From Allomyces macrogynus ATCC 38327 (taxonomy: Eukaryota > Blastocladiomycota > Blastocladiomycetes > Blastocladiales > Blastocladiaceae): a stretch of 64,000 nucleotides of DNA. A program made the position numbers and the translations under genes. Below are positions 21,729 to 32,195 of this stretch, piece by piece; the stretch's first letter is position 1, and the number at the start of each line of letters is the position of its first letter. The stretch is taken from assembly GCA_000151295.1 (NCBI GenBank), contig GG745375.1, positions 295,131 through 359,130 on the forward strand. The letters run 5' to 3'. A model generated the notes under the pieces. It made no database searches, was not told the DNA's origin, and was given only the letters and a program-made list of their open reading frames with translations.

Positions 21729-23063
21729 ATGGCCAGCAATTCGCCTTCCAGCAGCGCGCAAACCGTCGTGATCAAGGTCGGCACCTCGTCAATCTGCGAC
21801 GAGGTCACGCACCGCCCTCGGCTCGCCCTGCTCGCCGCGCTCGTCGAGACGATCGTGGCACTGCGCGAGGCCGGTCACCGCGTCGTGCTCGTCACGTCCG
21901 GTGCCATTGGCGTCGGCCTGCGCGCGACCAACGAGGCCACACGACCCAAGAAACTCGCGCGCCTGCAAGCGCTCGCGGCCATTGGCCAGGCGCAGCTCAT
22001 GGCGCAGTACGCGGCACTCTTCTCGCCCTTTGACGTGCAAGTCGCGCAAATCCTAATTTCGCGTGGCGATGTGGCCGACCGGCACCGGTACCTGAACGCG
22101 TGCAATGCATTGCGCGAGCTGCTCGACATGGGTATGGTGCCCGTCGTCAACGAAAATGATGCCGTCTCGGTGGCCGAAATCAAGTTTGGCGACAACGACA
22201 CGCTCTCGGCCGTGGTCGCGCGCATGGTCGCGGCGCAGTGGCTGTTTTTGCTCACCGACGTGGACGCGCTCTACACGGATAACCCGCGCACTAACCCGGA
22301 CGCAATGCCCGTACGCGTTGTGCGCGACCTACTGGCGCTACGCGAACAGGTCAAGGTGCCGGCCGGCGCCGGATCGTCTGTGGGGACCGGCGGCATGGAG
22401 ACCAAGCTCGTTGCCGCGGAACTCGCGACTGCCGCGGGCGTGACCACGGTCATTTTAAACGCGCAGCGCCCTCGCGATTTGGTTGCGGCCATGTCGCAGG
22501 CGCTGCCCGCGGCTGCTGACGCTGCGGATAACGTTGGTGACGAAGTCAAGGCGGTTGCGCATCTACTCGGCACGCGATTTGTTCCCCCGCAAGAATCGGC
22601 GCCCCTCCCGGACCGCAAGTGGTGGATTCGGCACGGATTGCGCCCCGCTGGCACCGTTCTCGTCGACATGGGCGCCATGAACGCGCTCGCCGACCATCGT
22701 GCGTCACTATTCCCCGCCGGAATCGTGGGCGTGATTGGTCAATTTGCCGCGACGCAGGCCGTGACCATTGTTGCTGTCTCGAACAAGACCGACCGTGCCG
22801 CTCTGCGCTCTGCCACGGACCTGACGCAGCTCACCGACCCCGTCACGATCGGCAAGGGGCTCATCAACTACTCGGCCGCGGAATTGCGCTTGATCATGGG
22901 GCACCAGAGCGCCGAAGTTGCTGAGATTTTGGGCTATGCCGAGTCGGAGGCCGTGATTGACCGCAGCAGTATCGTGCTCGAACCCGGTGTTGGGCGAGCG
23001 CGGCGGGCGTCGTCAGGCCGGCCACGGACGTCGGAGTCGAACTCGTCGATTGCATCCGAGTAA
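21729..23063 (+). CDS. PRO1: Glutamate 5-kinase, proline biosynthesis step 1
   Basis: An intronless gene of 444 residues (yeast Pro1 is 428). The start MASNSPSSSAQ is the ATG directly before the kinase domain; an upstream in-frame stretch lacks conservation. The amino-acid-kinase fold is complete: TVVIKVGTSSICDE (phosphate loop), VLVTSGAIGVGL, LARLQALAAIGQAQLM, VVNENDAVSVAEIKFGDND (glutamate/ATP site), LLTDVDALYTDNPR and GTGGMETKLVAA. A PUA domain follows (residues ~310-410: AGTVLVDMGAMNAL to GLINYSAAELRLIMG), as in bacterial ProB and fungal Pro1. Reaction: L-glutamate + ATP to glutamyl 5-phosphate, the feedback-regulated first step toward proline, in the cytosol. The C-terminal ~30 residues are Ser/Arg-rich and disordered. 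Confidence 0.95.
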   Translation: MASNSPSSSAQTVVIKVGTSSICDEVTHRPRLALLAALVETIVALREAGHRVVLVTSGAIGVGLRATNEATRPKKLARLQALAAIGQAQLMAQYAALFSPFDVQVAQILISRGDVADRHRYLNACNALRELLDMGMVPVVNENDAVSVAEIKFGDNDTLSAVVARMVAAQWLFLLTDVDALYTDNPRTNPDAMPVRVVRDLLALREQVKVPAGAGSSVGTGGMETKLVAAELATAAGVTTVILNAQRPRDLVAAMSQALPAAADAADNVGDEVKAVAHLLGTRFVPPQESAPLPDRKWWIRHGLRPAGTVLVDMGAMNALADHRASLFPAGIVGVIGQFAATQAVTIVAVSNKTDRAALRSATDLTQLTDPVTIGKGLINYSAAELRLIMGHQSAEVAEILGYAESEAVIDRSSIVLEPGVGRARRASSGRPRTSESNSSIASE

Positions 23064-23516
23064 TCCTTGATGTGTTTGTTCGTTGTTGGTGGGAATCCGG
23101 CTCGTTTCAACATGCTGTTTCAGCACAGTTTTGATCCGCGCTTCCCCGCTTCCCCGCTGCCTTTGCCTGACGGCGATCGCTCACAATAGAACTCTCTATT
23201 CCGGCCATCAACCACTCGCGATTTGCTCTACAATCTAACTCGGCCACCCTCCCCGCCCTTTTGACGTCCTTCTCCACCCTCTCTACCCTCTCCACCCTCT
23301 CCACCCTCTCACCCTCTCCTCACGCGGCATCTGCCGGCATTTGCCTCCACCTGCCTCCCTTGACACCCGCGGCCAGGTCGAGCTGGCCTGCTGGGACGAG
23401 TGGGACGCAAACTATGCGAAAGGGCTCGGCGTATTCGTGATATTTCCTACACAAAGATCGCAGTGATCACGCCACACCACGCCAAACCTTTTCGGCAATT
23501 TTTGGCCTGCCGAAAT
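23064..23516. other. Intergenic region with pyrimidine-rich tract
   Basis: Downstream of PRO1. A C/T-rich stretch with repeated 'ctctccacc' units lies at about 23270-23325. No gene is supported. Confidence 0.45.
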
Positions 23517-24350
23517 TGGCCTATGCAGGCCCAGCCAGCCTGACCTCGTCGCCAAACACGTCGCCAACCTCGCTCACGCGCGTCACTTGCATGGTCCAAC
23601 CTGCCGCAAACGCCTTATTGTCCTCCGCCACCGACGCCAAATCGACCCGCTGCGGACCGTCAAGCCCTAACGCGATTTCGGATTCAGCGCGCGCACAACG
23701 TTGCTCTCCCCGTCCCGATTTCCCGACACGAAAGCAGCTCCGGGGGAGCAGCAGCGGTCAAGTGCGCTCCGAGGACTCGATTGAAGATGGTCGACCCAGC
23801 GGCGCCACGAACGACGGGGAGCCTGTTGTTGGATGCAAGTTGATTTCGATTTGATGGCGTGTCGGCCGTGCCCAAGATGGTCACCACTCACCGAGCCCGG
23901 AGCGGCTTGTTGCACACGAACGGCGTGAAAGCGCTTGGGCCCACCAGCTTGTTGATGGTTAGCTGCTTGCATGTCCAAATCCAAAATGACGGTGACTGTG
24001 TTCTCGTGCAACACGACGATTTTGGGTCCGTGGTGAAAAAAACAGGTCTGGAAAAACGTCGGGACCAGGTGGTTCGTTGTGGGGGCAGACTTTTTCGCCT
24101 TTGGCCGCAGCAGGGGCTGGGACGACCTTCCTTCTTTTTGTTGCCTCCACGAGGACGGGTCCTGCGGGCCGACAACCCCGACCACGTCGCCGCCACTCTC
24201 CATGCAATTCGACCCCGAACCCGCCACGCGCAAGGGTGCACGAGCACGCGTGGTGCACGGTTCCCGCGACCTAACGCGCGGCCACCAAATTCTGCACCAC
24301 CCTTCCTGTTGAAACTTGGGCAGCAAGCTGCAACCAAGTGTCGGGCCCAA
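23517..24350 (-). pseudogene. Possible decayed gene, minus strand
   Basis: Several consecutive minus-strand segments look coding (GC-rich third positions, varied amino acids) but do not share one frame and lack convincing introns between them. Examples are PKIVVLHENTVTVILDLD (~24000), QLTINKLVGPSAFTPFV (~23925), STIFNRVLGAHLTAAAP (~23770) and, up to a TAG near 23520, SEIALGLDGPQRVDLASVA and FAAGWTMQVTRVSEVGDVF. I do not recognise the family; 'VTVILDLD' faintly recalls SPRY domains. It could instead be a divergent gene whose splice sites I missed. Confidence 0.25.
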
Positions 24351-24386
24351 TGTTCTCGATGGCGGTAGCCTTGACCACCCCCGACC

Positions 24387-24392
24387 ATAAAA
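24387..24392 (+). promoter_or_regulatory. TATA-like element of the secreted repeat-protein gene
   Basis: ATAAAA within ccgaccataaaatgcg lies 212 bp upstream of the ATG at 24604. The next ~200 bp are pyrimidine-rich. The position fits a fungal core promoter with a leader of ~180 nt. Confidence 0.4.
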
Positions 24393-24603
24393 TGCGCGGC
24401 CACGCCCGCGCTCGTTCTCTCTTCCGTAGCGACCTCCGCTCTACCCACTCTCACTCTCTCTATCCGCGCGCGCGCAACGAGACGGAGCGTTCAAGGAGCA
24501 GCACCGCGCAGCGCTGCAATAGACGACCAATAGACGACGATTCGACGCGTTTTTCGGCACTTGGGTCCCGATCTCGAACTCGTTCCCTCAACACTTTTTC
24601 GCC

Positions 24604-27600
24604 ATGACCAAGGTGCTCGCGGTCCTGACCGCGCTGGCCTTCCTGGCCCTCTCGGCCGAGGCCAACCGCCTCGTCGAGCGCACGATCGCCGACGCGCAGG
24701 TCGTGCCACTTGCGATCCCGGACGACGAGTACGAGGTTAAGCCTTCGCACCCGGGTGACAACAGCTTTGTGCTCCGTTCTGGCCTCGTACGTTTCCATTC
24801 TTTTCATTTTCTCAACAACGCGGGACCCGGGGATCCTCTCCATTCATCGCGAGGGTGGGTGGGTGCGCGACGTGTTGGGGTTGTTGCTGTGGCTGGCTGC
24901 TGCGGCCGCAGGTCCCAACTAGCCCCCAGGCCGTCGGGTCCTGGTGCGATGCCTCGGTCGGGTCGGGTGGCGAGCACATTTGTGCAACGTGGTCTGGTTG
25001 AAAACTTTCTCAGCGCGACCATCGTCGTCGAACCCACCCTCTCGGATTGCTCTTCGTGATGGAGGAGTGGACGTGGTTTGCGCTGCGGTAGAATTAGGTG
25101 GCGCCAGGCAAGTCCCTGCGCTTCATGCACCGCGAAATGCGCCTTTACGCGTGGTTCTCGCCGCATGTTGTCATGGCGCTCCCTGCCCACGTGCACTTGA
25201 AACACGCCGCGTTCGCTGTGTTCGCCGTGTCGCGCCGATTCGCCTGGGGCTGTCGTGTCGCACACTTTCGCCACCCCCTTCCCGAACCACAGCCAACTGA
25301 ACGAACCACCCCACGAACCATCATTTCACCACGTTCTTTGATTGACTGACCGGACCGCTCTCCCTCACCCGACAACCACCAGAATGGCGAGTTCATGGGC
25401 GTTGGCGGCGGCTTCTCGGTAAAGACGCGCTCGCTCGCGTCGGTCGCCGTGCCGCGCGACGACTATGCCCCGCTCACGTCGATCAAGGCGTCCTACATGA
25501 CGCAGCTGACGGCGCAGGAGTCGGTGACCAAGAAGGCTGGTGTGATCATTGCCTCGGCGCAGTACTCTACGTCGCGCCCGACCATCAACTTGGCCAACTT
25601 TTTGGCGATTCAGGACATCAAGTGCTCGGCCGATGGCATGACGATTGCCTTCAAGACTGACGCGTCGGCCAAGCTCGCGCTGGCCCAGTGGAACCTGACC
25701 GCGCAGGGCAAGCTCGCGTTCCTCGTGAACCACGAGTGGAAGTGCAATGGCGAGGACGCGATCGCGATTCGCGAGGCGCAGTCGATTGTGCAGGGCGAGG
25801 CCTCGGGCACACTCAAGATTACGACGGCGACGCTCAAGTCGGAGGACGTCATCTCTGACTTTGACATGACGCTCGAGCATTTTGACGCGGCCGAGGACGC
25901 TGTGGTGAAGAGCAAGAACGACGTCTCGACCGAGTGCTTCAACAACTGGAACAAGGAAGGCCAGAAGAAGGTCTCGGTCGATGTCAACTACAACGCGGCC
26001 ACGGGCAAGGCCGTCAAGGACTTGACGCTGCTCAAGATCACCGACCTCGCCAACCTGCAGTGCACCAACTGCTTCTTGCACGGCGAGGCTGCGATTCGTG
26101 CGCGCGTCACGGGCACGTCGCTGCTCATCAAGTCCTACTCGCTCGAGGTCTCGACCGACTTTGCCGCCAACATGGACCTGACGCTCAACCTCTTCAAGAA
26201 GTCCAAGTCGGACCTCGTCAAGGTGGGCCTCTTTGTCAAGCCGCTCGGGTCGGTCACGATCCCTGGTCTCGTCGAGTTTGAGCCGTCGCTGCGTCTCGAC
26301 GCGGGTATCGAGTACTCGTGCGCCGAGGACGTGGTCGCGACGACGGGTGTGGGCTTCCAGTTCCCGCTCAAGTGGTCGCTCACGTCGAACGGTCTCTTTG
26401 ACATGCCCAAGCTCTCGGTGCAGGGCGGGCCCAAGGTGACGCGCCATCCGTTCCAGCTGTCCAAGGACATTGAGATCAAGGCCTACGCGCATTTCATCCC
26501 GTCGTTTGTGTTTGACTTCAAGTTCTGCAAAGCCGATATGCACATGGCGCTCGAGCTCGACAACGAGTACGGCATTGAGATCTCGCGCGGCAAGTACGCG
26601 GGCTGCCCGAACTCGCTCAACGTCTTCATGTACACGGAACACGACTTGGCGTTCCTGATCGAGTCGAAGCTCATGAAGAAGCGATTCGACCTCTGGGTTT
26701 CGGGCCGCCTCGAGATTGGCTGCCCCGTCGAGACGTGCCGCAAGTGCCTGCCGGGCTCGACCACGTCGGCGACTGCCTCGGCCACGACCACCAAGGCGAC
26801 GACCTCGGGCACCGCCACGGGCACCGCCACGGGCACCGCTTCGGGCTCGGCGACGGCCACGGCAACGGGCAGCGGTTCGGCGACTGCCACCGCGACGGGC
26901 TCACAGACGGGCTCCGCCACCGCTACCGCCACGGGCTCCGGCTCGGCTACGGCCACTGCCACGGCCTCTGGCTCGGCCACGGCGACCGCTACGTCCTCTG
27001 GCTCGGCTACGGCGACCGCTACGGGCTCTGGCTCGGCTACGGCCACCGCGACCCCGACCTCGAAGGTCGAAACCGGGACCACTTCGGCTACCGTGTCGCC
27101 CACGGACAGCGCGTCGTCGGCCTCGCAGATCCCCACCTCGACCAGCACCTCGGCTGCTTCTACCAGCACCTCGACCAGCGCCGCGGCTTCGACCTCGACG
27201 GCGTCGGGCACGGCCACTGCTCCTGACCAGACCAAGACGACGGGTACCGGTTCGGCTACCGCCACTGCTTCGTCCACGGCCACCGGCTCGGCTTCGTCCA
27301 CGGCCACCGGCTCTGCTTCGTCCACTGGCACCGGTTCGGCCACCGCCACGACGGGTACCGGTTCCGCGACGGCCACGACGGGCTCTGGCTCTGCCACCGC
27401 GACCACCACGGGTACCGGTTCGGCCTCGGCGACGACGACTGGGACCGGTTCGGCAACCACCACGGGTACCGCGACCGCAACGACGACTCAGGGCTCCGGC
27501 ACGACCGTCATCCCTTGCCCGCCCTGCCCCGGCGGCACCAAGACGGTTATCATTGTCCAGCCGACCGCCACGGTCACGACGACGGTTTACCCCTGCCCGG

Positions 27601-28609
27601 TGGTGCGTGTTTTTGCTTGCAAGTTGGTTGGAGTTTTCATGAGTCGCGTTCCGTTCAACTCACCCCGCTGTCTCTTCTCCACTGACAACAGTGCCCCGGC
27701 GGTACCAAGACGGTCATTATTGTCCCGCCGACCCAGACGGTCACGCAGACGGTCACGCCGCAGCCGACCATGACCACGGTGCCGTGCAACGTGTGCCCCG
27801 GCGGTATCAAGACGGTCATCATCATCCCGCCGGTCGGCACGCAGACTGATGTCTGCACCATCGTCCCGACCCACACCGTGGTTCCGTGCGAGGACAACAA
27901 GACGTGCCCCAATGGCTCGACGACGCAGGTCATTGTGCCGCCTACGACCGCGCCCACCAGCACTGCACCTGTCACGACGGGCCCAGTTCCGATCATGACG
28001 ACGGTTCCGTGCGTCCCCTGCCCCGGCGGCATCAAGACTGTCATTATCGTGCCCCCGACCGGCACTCAGACCGTCACCGTGACTGTGCCCGTCACGCACA
28101 CGACCGTTGGCACCGAAACGGTGATTGTTGTGCAGCCCACGCCGCAGCCGCCCGTTCAGACCGTCACCGTACCGTCGGTGCCCACGGCCACGCAGCCGCC
28201 GCAGACCGTTACCGTGCCGCCGGCTCAGACCACGTCGACGGTCCTTGTTCCGGAAATCCCGGCTTCGTCGGTGCCCACGTGCCCTGGCGCGCCTGGCTGC
28301 CCCGCTGTGACGTCGATTGTCGAGATCCCTGCGGATTACGGCACGCTCGAGGTCCCGGAGCTGCCGACGGCCACGACTCCCGTCGACGACTCGTACGGCG
28401 AGCTGGAGACGCCCGTGGAGACCAAGACGACGGCCAAGCCCACGACCACGACCACGACCACGTCGACGACGACCGTCAAGGCCTCGACGTCGACTTCGGC
28501 CGCTACCACGACGAGCACGACGACGTCGACGACGGCCGCTCCGACGGCCACGACGGCGCCGGGCAAGAAGCTTGATGACAACGAGCCCGCGGCCGACTCG
28601 TTCTACTGA
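24604..28609 (+). CDS. Secreted Ser/Thr-rich repeat protein, probable cell-wall or adhesin-like protein (4 exons)
   Basis: The exons are 24604-24786, 25098-~25217, 25383-27602 and 27692-28609, giving ~1146 residues. The exon 2 donor is uncertain: both 25218 and 25227 keep phase. The N-terminus MTKVLAVLTALAFLALSAEA is a clear signal peptide. Residues ~60-560 form a beta-rich domain with scattered Cys that I do not recognise. It is followed by ~240 residues built from Gly-Ser-Ala-Thr units (26758-27490). A tail follows with repeated Cys-Pro-(Gly)-Gly modules of the type CPGGTKTVIIVQPT, then more Thr/Val linkers, ending KKLDDNEPAADSFY. There is no GPI-anchor signal, since the end is not hydrophobic. 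The tail and its 89-bp intron (27603-27691) are nearly the same as in the subtilisin-like gene at 36299. Heavy O-glycosylation and surface location are inferred from composition. Confidence 0.75.
26758..27490 (+). repeat. Degenerate Gly-Ser-Ala-Thr coding repeat
   Basis: Tandem, imperfect units of about 24-30 bp encode GSATATAT/GTATGTAS-like peptides within exon 3 of the secreted repeat protein. The same repeat type occurs at 39502-39935 in the protease gene. Confidence 0.85.
27505..28060 (+). repeat. CPGG-KTVII coding modules in the secreted repeat protein
   Basis: Four copies of a module containing PCPxCPGGxKTVIIxxP occur. They start near 27517, 27692 (directly after the intron), 27783 and 28007, separated by Thr/Val/Gln linkers. 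Each has one to three Cys, so the modules could form small disulphide-bonded knots. Matching modules lie at 39949-40600. Confidence 0.8.
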
Positions 28610-29020
28610 ACGCAGTTGAAAGTAGAGGAGGAGGTGGAGAGGATGGTGGAGAATGAGTTGAAGCGTGTTCCCATGTCGATTGGCGAGTTGGGAGTTGTTT
28701 TGTAGATTCATTTTTGTGCAGTAAACGGACTGGACACGCGTATTTTTGACAAGAAGAGAAGTTGGTTGGAAGTAATTGTGGCGCGATACCAGAACAGCAC
28801 GTAGCCGCGAGCATCAGCGATGTGACAAAACTGCAAACTAAGGTCAGGAATGGAGCGCTATCCCGCCCACCTCCACGCTCGTTTGTAGGGAATAATAGTT
28901 CACGTACCCGGCGTCGTGACTCCACTGCGACAGCGACTGGCTCTAGATGCGCGAGGAGACGGCGAGAGCGGGCGGTGAGTGCTCGCCTCGATCGCGCAGA
29001 ATACCGTCATCAAAATCAAA
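28610..29020. other. Intergenic region between convergent genes
   Basis: About 410 bp holds the 3' ends of the secreted repeat protein and of the Gln/Ser/Tyr repeat gene. No gene is supported. Confidence 0.5.
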
Positions 29021-29370
29021 TCAGCGCAACTGAACCTGGAACTGGTCCGTCGAGTTGTGCCCGACATGGCCCGACTGGAATTGCGCCTGCGACTGCGCTT
29101 GGTAACCCACGTCGTGACCGCCGAACTGAGACTGATACTGGCTCTGGTACTGCGCCTGCGCGCCGTGATCGCCAATCTGGATCTGTGCCTGCGACTGGGC
29201 CTGCACGCCGTCGCCGTGGCCCGACTGGTACTGGCTCTGCGACTGGTACTGCGCTTGCACGCCGTGATCGCCCGACTGGTACTGCGCCTGGCTCTGGTTT
29301 GCGCCTGGTACCTAGCGTCGTGGCCCCACTGCAACTGGTACTGCGACTGGATTTGAGCGGTGGCCGACAT
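29021..29370 (-). CDS. Small Gln/Ser/Tyr-rich repeat protein, broken by a probable one-base frameshift
   Basis: From ATG 29370 the frame reads MSATAQIQSQYQLQWGHDAR and YQAQ, then becomes Arg/Ser-rich nonsense. From about 29308 the frame one base over continues the same style to a stop at 29021: NQSQAQYQSGDHG, QAQYQSQSQYQSGHGDGVQ, QIQIGDHGAQAQYQSQYQ, ending STDQFQVQLR. A single missing A in the CAAACC run near 29310 would join the two into ~115 residues of imperfect QAQYQSQ / GHGDGV repeats. No intron of acceptable size can do this. There is no signal peptide. Such Q/S/Y/G composition is typical of low-complexity, self-associating proteins. Function unknown. Confidence 0.55.
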
Positions 29371-29456
29371 ATTGGTGATGGTGGTGGTTGGTGGATGCGA
29401 GGGAGCAAGGAAGGCGATGCGACTCGATGCGGTGCCCTCGACGGCGGGCGCGACCC

Positions 29457-29466
29457 GTATTAATAC
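29457..29466 (-). promoter_or_regulatory. TATA-like palindrome upstream of the Gln/Ser/Tyr repeat gene
   Basis: The 10-bp palindrome GTATTAATAC lies 87 bp upstream of the ATG at 29370, in otherwise GC-rich DNA. Its position fits a TATA box for a short-leader gene. Confidence 0.45.
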
Positions 29467-29866
29467 CGCGGCCAGGTGGAGAGGGTGCGCTGCGCGAAGA
29501 CGCGTCGGATCGCGCGCTGCGTCGCGTCGCGACGTGCTGTCGTTCGTCTTTGCGACGTGCGCGCTGTATTCAGCGACGAGCTCCCGTCAGTTCATCAGCG
29601 TGTCGCGTCAGTGTGCTCGTAGATCCATGAACGGGCCACTGCGCATCGTTTTTCTCGCTACGCACTTTGTGCGTGTAGTCGCACAACCGGGTCAAAGCTC
29701 GTCGCAAAAAAGGACTACTCATGCCCAAAGACAAACGACCGAGTTCTACTGGAAAAGAGCGGCCGCACAGTGCAGTGGAGCATCCGGTTCGCACGCAACT
29801 GCGCACCGGATCGCAGCTGAAGAGAGTTAGTAGCGGGGGATTAGCGGAGTCGTGGAGCGCATCACG

Positions 29867-29904
29867 GACTTGAGGGACCAGCTGCGACTTGAGGGACCAG
29901 CTGC
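29867..29904. repeat. Perfect 19-bp tandem direct repeat (two copies)
   Basis: gacttgagggaccagctgc occurs at 29867-29885 and is repeated without a gap at 29886-29904. It lies in the ~1.1-kb stretch 29467-30529, where I see no supportable gene. Confidence 0.9.
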
Positions 29905-30529
29905 GCCCACGATGCTGCACTGCACTGCGTTTGATCGCGTCAGCTTCACGCCCGCGCAGTTGAAGGCCGCTGTCTGTGCCACGGGCCCGGGGTTCATGCG
30001 AGAAATTGGGAGCCTGGTGATGAGCTGGTGGGTGGGAATCGATGAACTGTCCATGCTCGACGCTTGCGCATCTGCTTCGATGTCAGCGGTCAACTGCGCT
30101 GCTTGGTGGGAACATGCATGGAAGCTGTGGAAGACGAGCGCGCGCTTCCACCACAGTCGTATGGAACACAATCCGGCGCACTGGCTCACGGTTGTTGCGT
30201 TGAGAATGGGCACGAACCGGGGCACGGCGGGTCCGAATGGAGAGTTCTGACTCTAGCCGCTCATTTTTGGTGCGAAAATGAAAAGTGCACTGCACAATCC
30301 GCGCAGCAACGAGGAGCACCCGAGCTGGCACGCCAGACGTGCCCAAATATTCGGCACGTAACAGGATACGACGAAAACGAGCGAGCAAAACCAAGAGTTT
30401 ACAATTTGACAGCTGACCAGGACTGGCGATCGTGGAGAAGCTGAAGATATGTGGATTCAAACGACTGATCTGGACACAACACCAAAACCGTTCACGCTAA
30501 AGATGCTTCACGCTCCACAATACGGCCAG

Positions 30530-31150
30530 CCCCACGACGAGAAGTCGGACGGCTGGCCGCCCGTCGGGTTGGGCAGCGTGATCTTGGCGTCCTCGTGGAA
30601 GGTGAACGAGACCTGGTTGGTGCCGTCGGCTGCCGCGTAAATGGCTTTGCCCGCGTCCTGGCCAATAAAGCCGACCGGCACGGGGAACGCTGGGTCCGAG
30701 AGACCACCCGAGAAGGAGCCGGCGCGGTTGTTGAAGACAATCACGCCCTTGGCGCCCGCTGCGACCGCGTTGGCCGCCTTGATGGCGAACGTGCAAGTAC
30801 CGCGTTGCACGAGCGCAACGGCGTCCTTGAACGTACCGGCTGGGAAGGGCGTGCACGCATCGTCGGCGGTCCTTGCCGCCGATGATACCTGTTGATTTTT
30901 TGGGAGTTGCGGTGAGCGTCGGGCCCGGGTTGAGCACATTGTGCTTCGGGTCGCACGAGTTGTCGTCGTCGCTGACAAATTCCTGTTTTTGGTGGCAAGT
31001 GGCGGGTGGTCAGTTCAATGAGCACGGCTGCAGTCGGCAAAAGGGAGCAAGTTGTGAACACACCTTGCCGTCAACAACACAGCCGTCACCCTTCCACTGC
31101 GTGCACTGCTTGCCAGTCACCCAAAACGCCGGGTGGAGGTAGTCGATACC
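30530..31150 (-). pseudogene. Truncated, internally deleted inverted copy of the subtilisin-like protease gene
   Basis: The minus strand matches parts of the protease gene at 36299-40816. It starts with the exon encoding GIDYLHPAFWVTGKQCTQWK (31150-31060), then a diverged exon (EFVSDDDNSCDPKHNVLNPG) that loses the catalytic HGTHV segment. Then comes GIIGGKD joined directly to the PA-domain part (DDACTPFPAGTFKDAVALVQ onward), which ends at SSWG near 30531 where similarity stops. Exon 1 (signal peptide, inhibitor domain, catalytic Asp), ~0.5 kb between GGKD and the PA domain, and everything after SSWG (including the catalytic Ser) are missing. The PA stretch is almost identical to 37938-38272, so the duplication is recent or has been homogenised. 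It cannot encode a protease. Confidence 0.85.
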
Positions 31151-31398
31151 TGATTGATGCGCGCGAAGGGAGAGAGGCCCTGTTGGCGGTCGACAATTCG
31201 CATGGCCATGGATTCGAGCGTGATATGCTGCCAGATCTGATCGGTGCGCTGAGAATGCCACGATGTCGGGAAGAACAGACATATTCCATCGTCCAGAACC
31301 GAGATCCCAATCACAAGATGGATACAAACAACGGTGGACAAAACACTCTGCTCTGCAACCGGAGACGCACAGGTGATGGTCGAGGTCGGTACTGCAAC

Positions 31399-32195
31399 TT
31401 AGTGCTTCTTGACCTTGACACCCGCGGCGGGCTTGCCGCCAAGCACCTTGCGGCGCTGCTTGATCATGTACGTGTAGAGCATGTAGAGACCTACGGTGAT
31501 CGTGCGCAAAGCTGGTCAGATTTGGCGGGCGCGCGCAACGGTCAATTTCGAACGAGAAGAACGAACCGGGCGGGTACGTGGCCAGAATGCCGTACATGGC
31601 AAACACCCACAGTTGCCCGGCTTGCTCGGCGAGGAAGGGCAGCGAGTGCCAAATGAGCGACGTCTCGGAGAAGACGCCGAGCGGGTAGAGCGGGTAGAAG
31701 GACGTGTAGCGCAGCCACACGAGCGGGTACGGCTTGAGGTCGATCTGCGCGAGCCCGTAGAAGGCATACCGGATGCACTCGGTGATCGACCACGCAAAGA
31801 CGAGCGTCGTAAACGACCAGTGTTCCTGGACGGCAGCAGCCGTGTAGGTGTGCAGCGTGACCCACACAATCAGCAGGCGCGAGAACACTTGCGTCGTGGT
31901 CGTGAAGAGCGGCGACTTGACGAGGCCGAGCAGCGCGTGGACAATCTGCCAAATCGAATCGCTGTCAATTTTTGTTGTCGCTGGGCTCGAGTTGGTCGAG
32001 CAAAGGGCGTTTTGGTACCTCGAACGCGGCCAACGTCTGGACGTAGCGCAGATCATGGCCAACGACCGCGTAGAGACCTGACGGCGGCACGCCCGCAGCG
32101 AGGGTCTGGATCGTGCACGTGAGGATCCACGCCCACCCGGCAAACGAGATACCGTTGTAGGCGAGCAGGTAGGCGCGCTGAAGAACTCCGGCCAT
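31399..32195 (-). CDS. PHS1: Very-long-chain 3-hydroxyacyl-CoA dehydratase (3 exons)
   Basis: The exons are 32195-32019, 31945-31567 and 31490-31399, giving 215 residues (yeast Phs1 is 217). Introns are 73 and 76 bp. Membrane segments run throughout, from AYLLAYNGISFAGWAWILTC onward. Family hallmarks are VQTLAAFEIVHALLGLVKS, WSITECIRYAFYGL and LRYTSFYPLYPLGVFSE. In the last, the catalytic Tyr and Glu are spaced seven residues apart, as in the known enzyme. The end, LYMLYTYMIKQRRKVLGG to VKVKKH, is Lys-rich and cytosolic, fitting an ER-retained protein. It performs the third step of the ER fatty-acid elongation cycle, dehydrating 3-hydroxyacyl-CoA for sphingolipid and long-chain lipid synthesis. 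It sits just downstream of the protease pseudogene on the same strand, but unrelated to it. Confidence 0.93.

Noticed and set aside
25395..27773. Secreted repeat protein starting at the internal ATG 25395
   Set aside because: That ATG is 12 bases into an exon following a clear CACCAG acceptor. The upstream exons add a proper signal peptide in phase.
29852..30250. 132-codon + strand open frame
   Set aside because: It begins inside a 19-bp tandem repeat and has no domain, leader or splice pattern. The frame is open by composition only.
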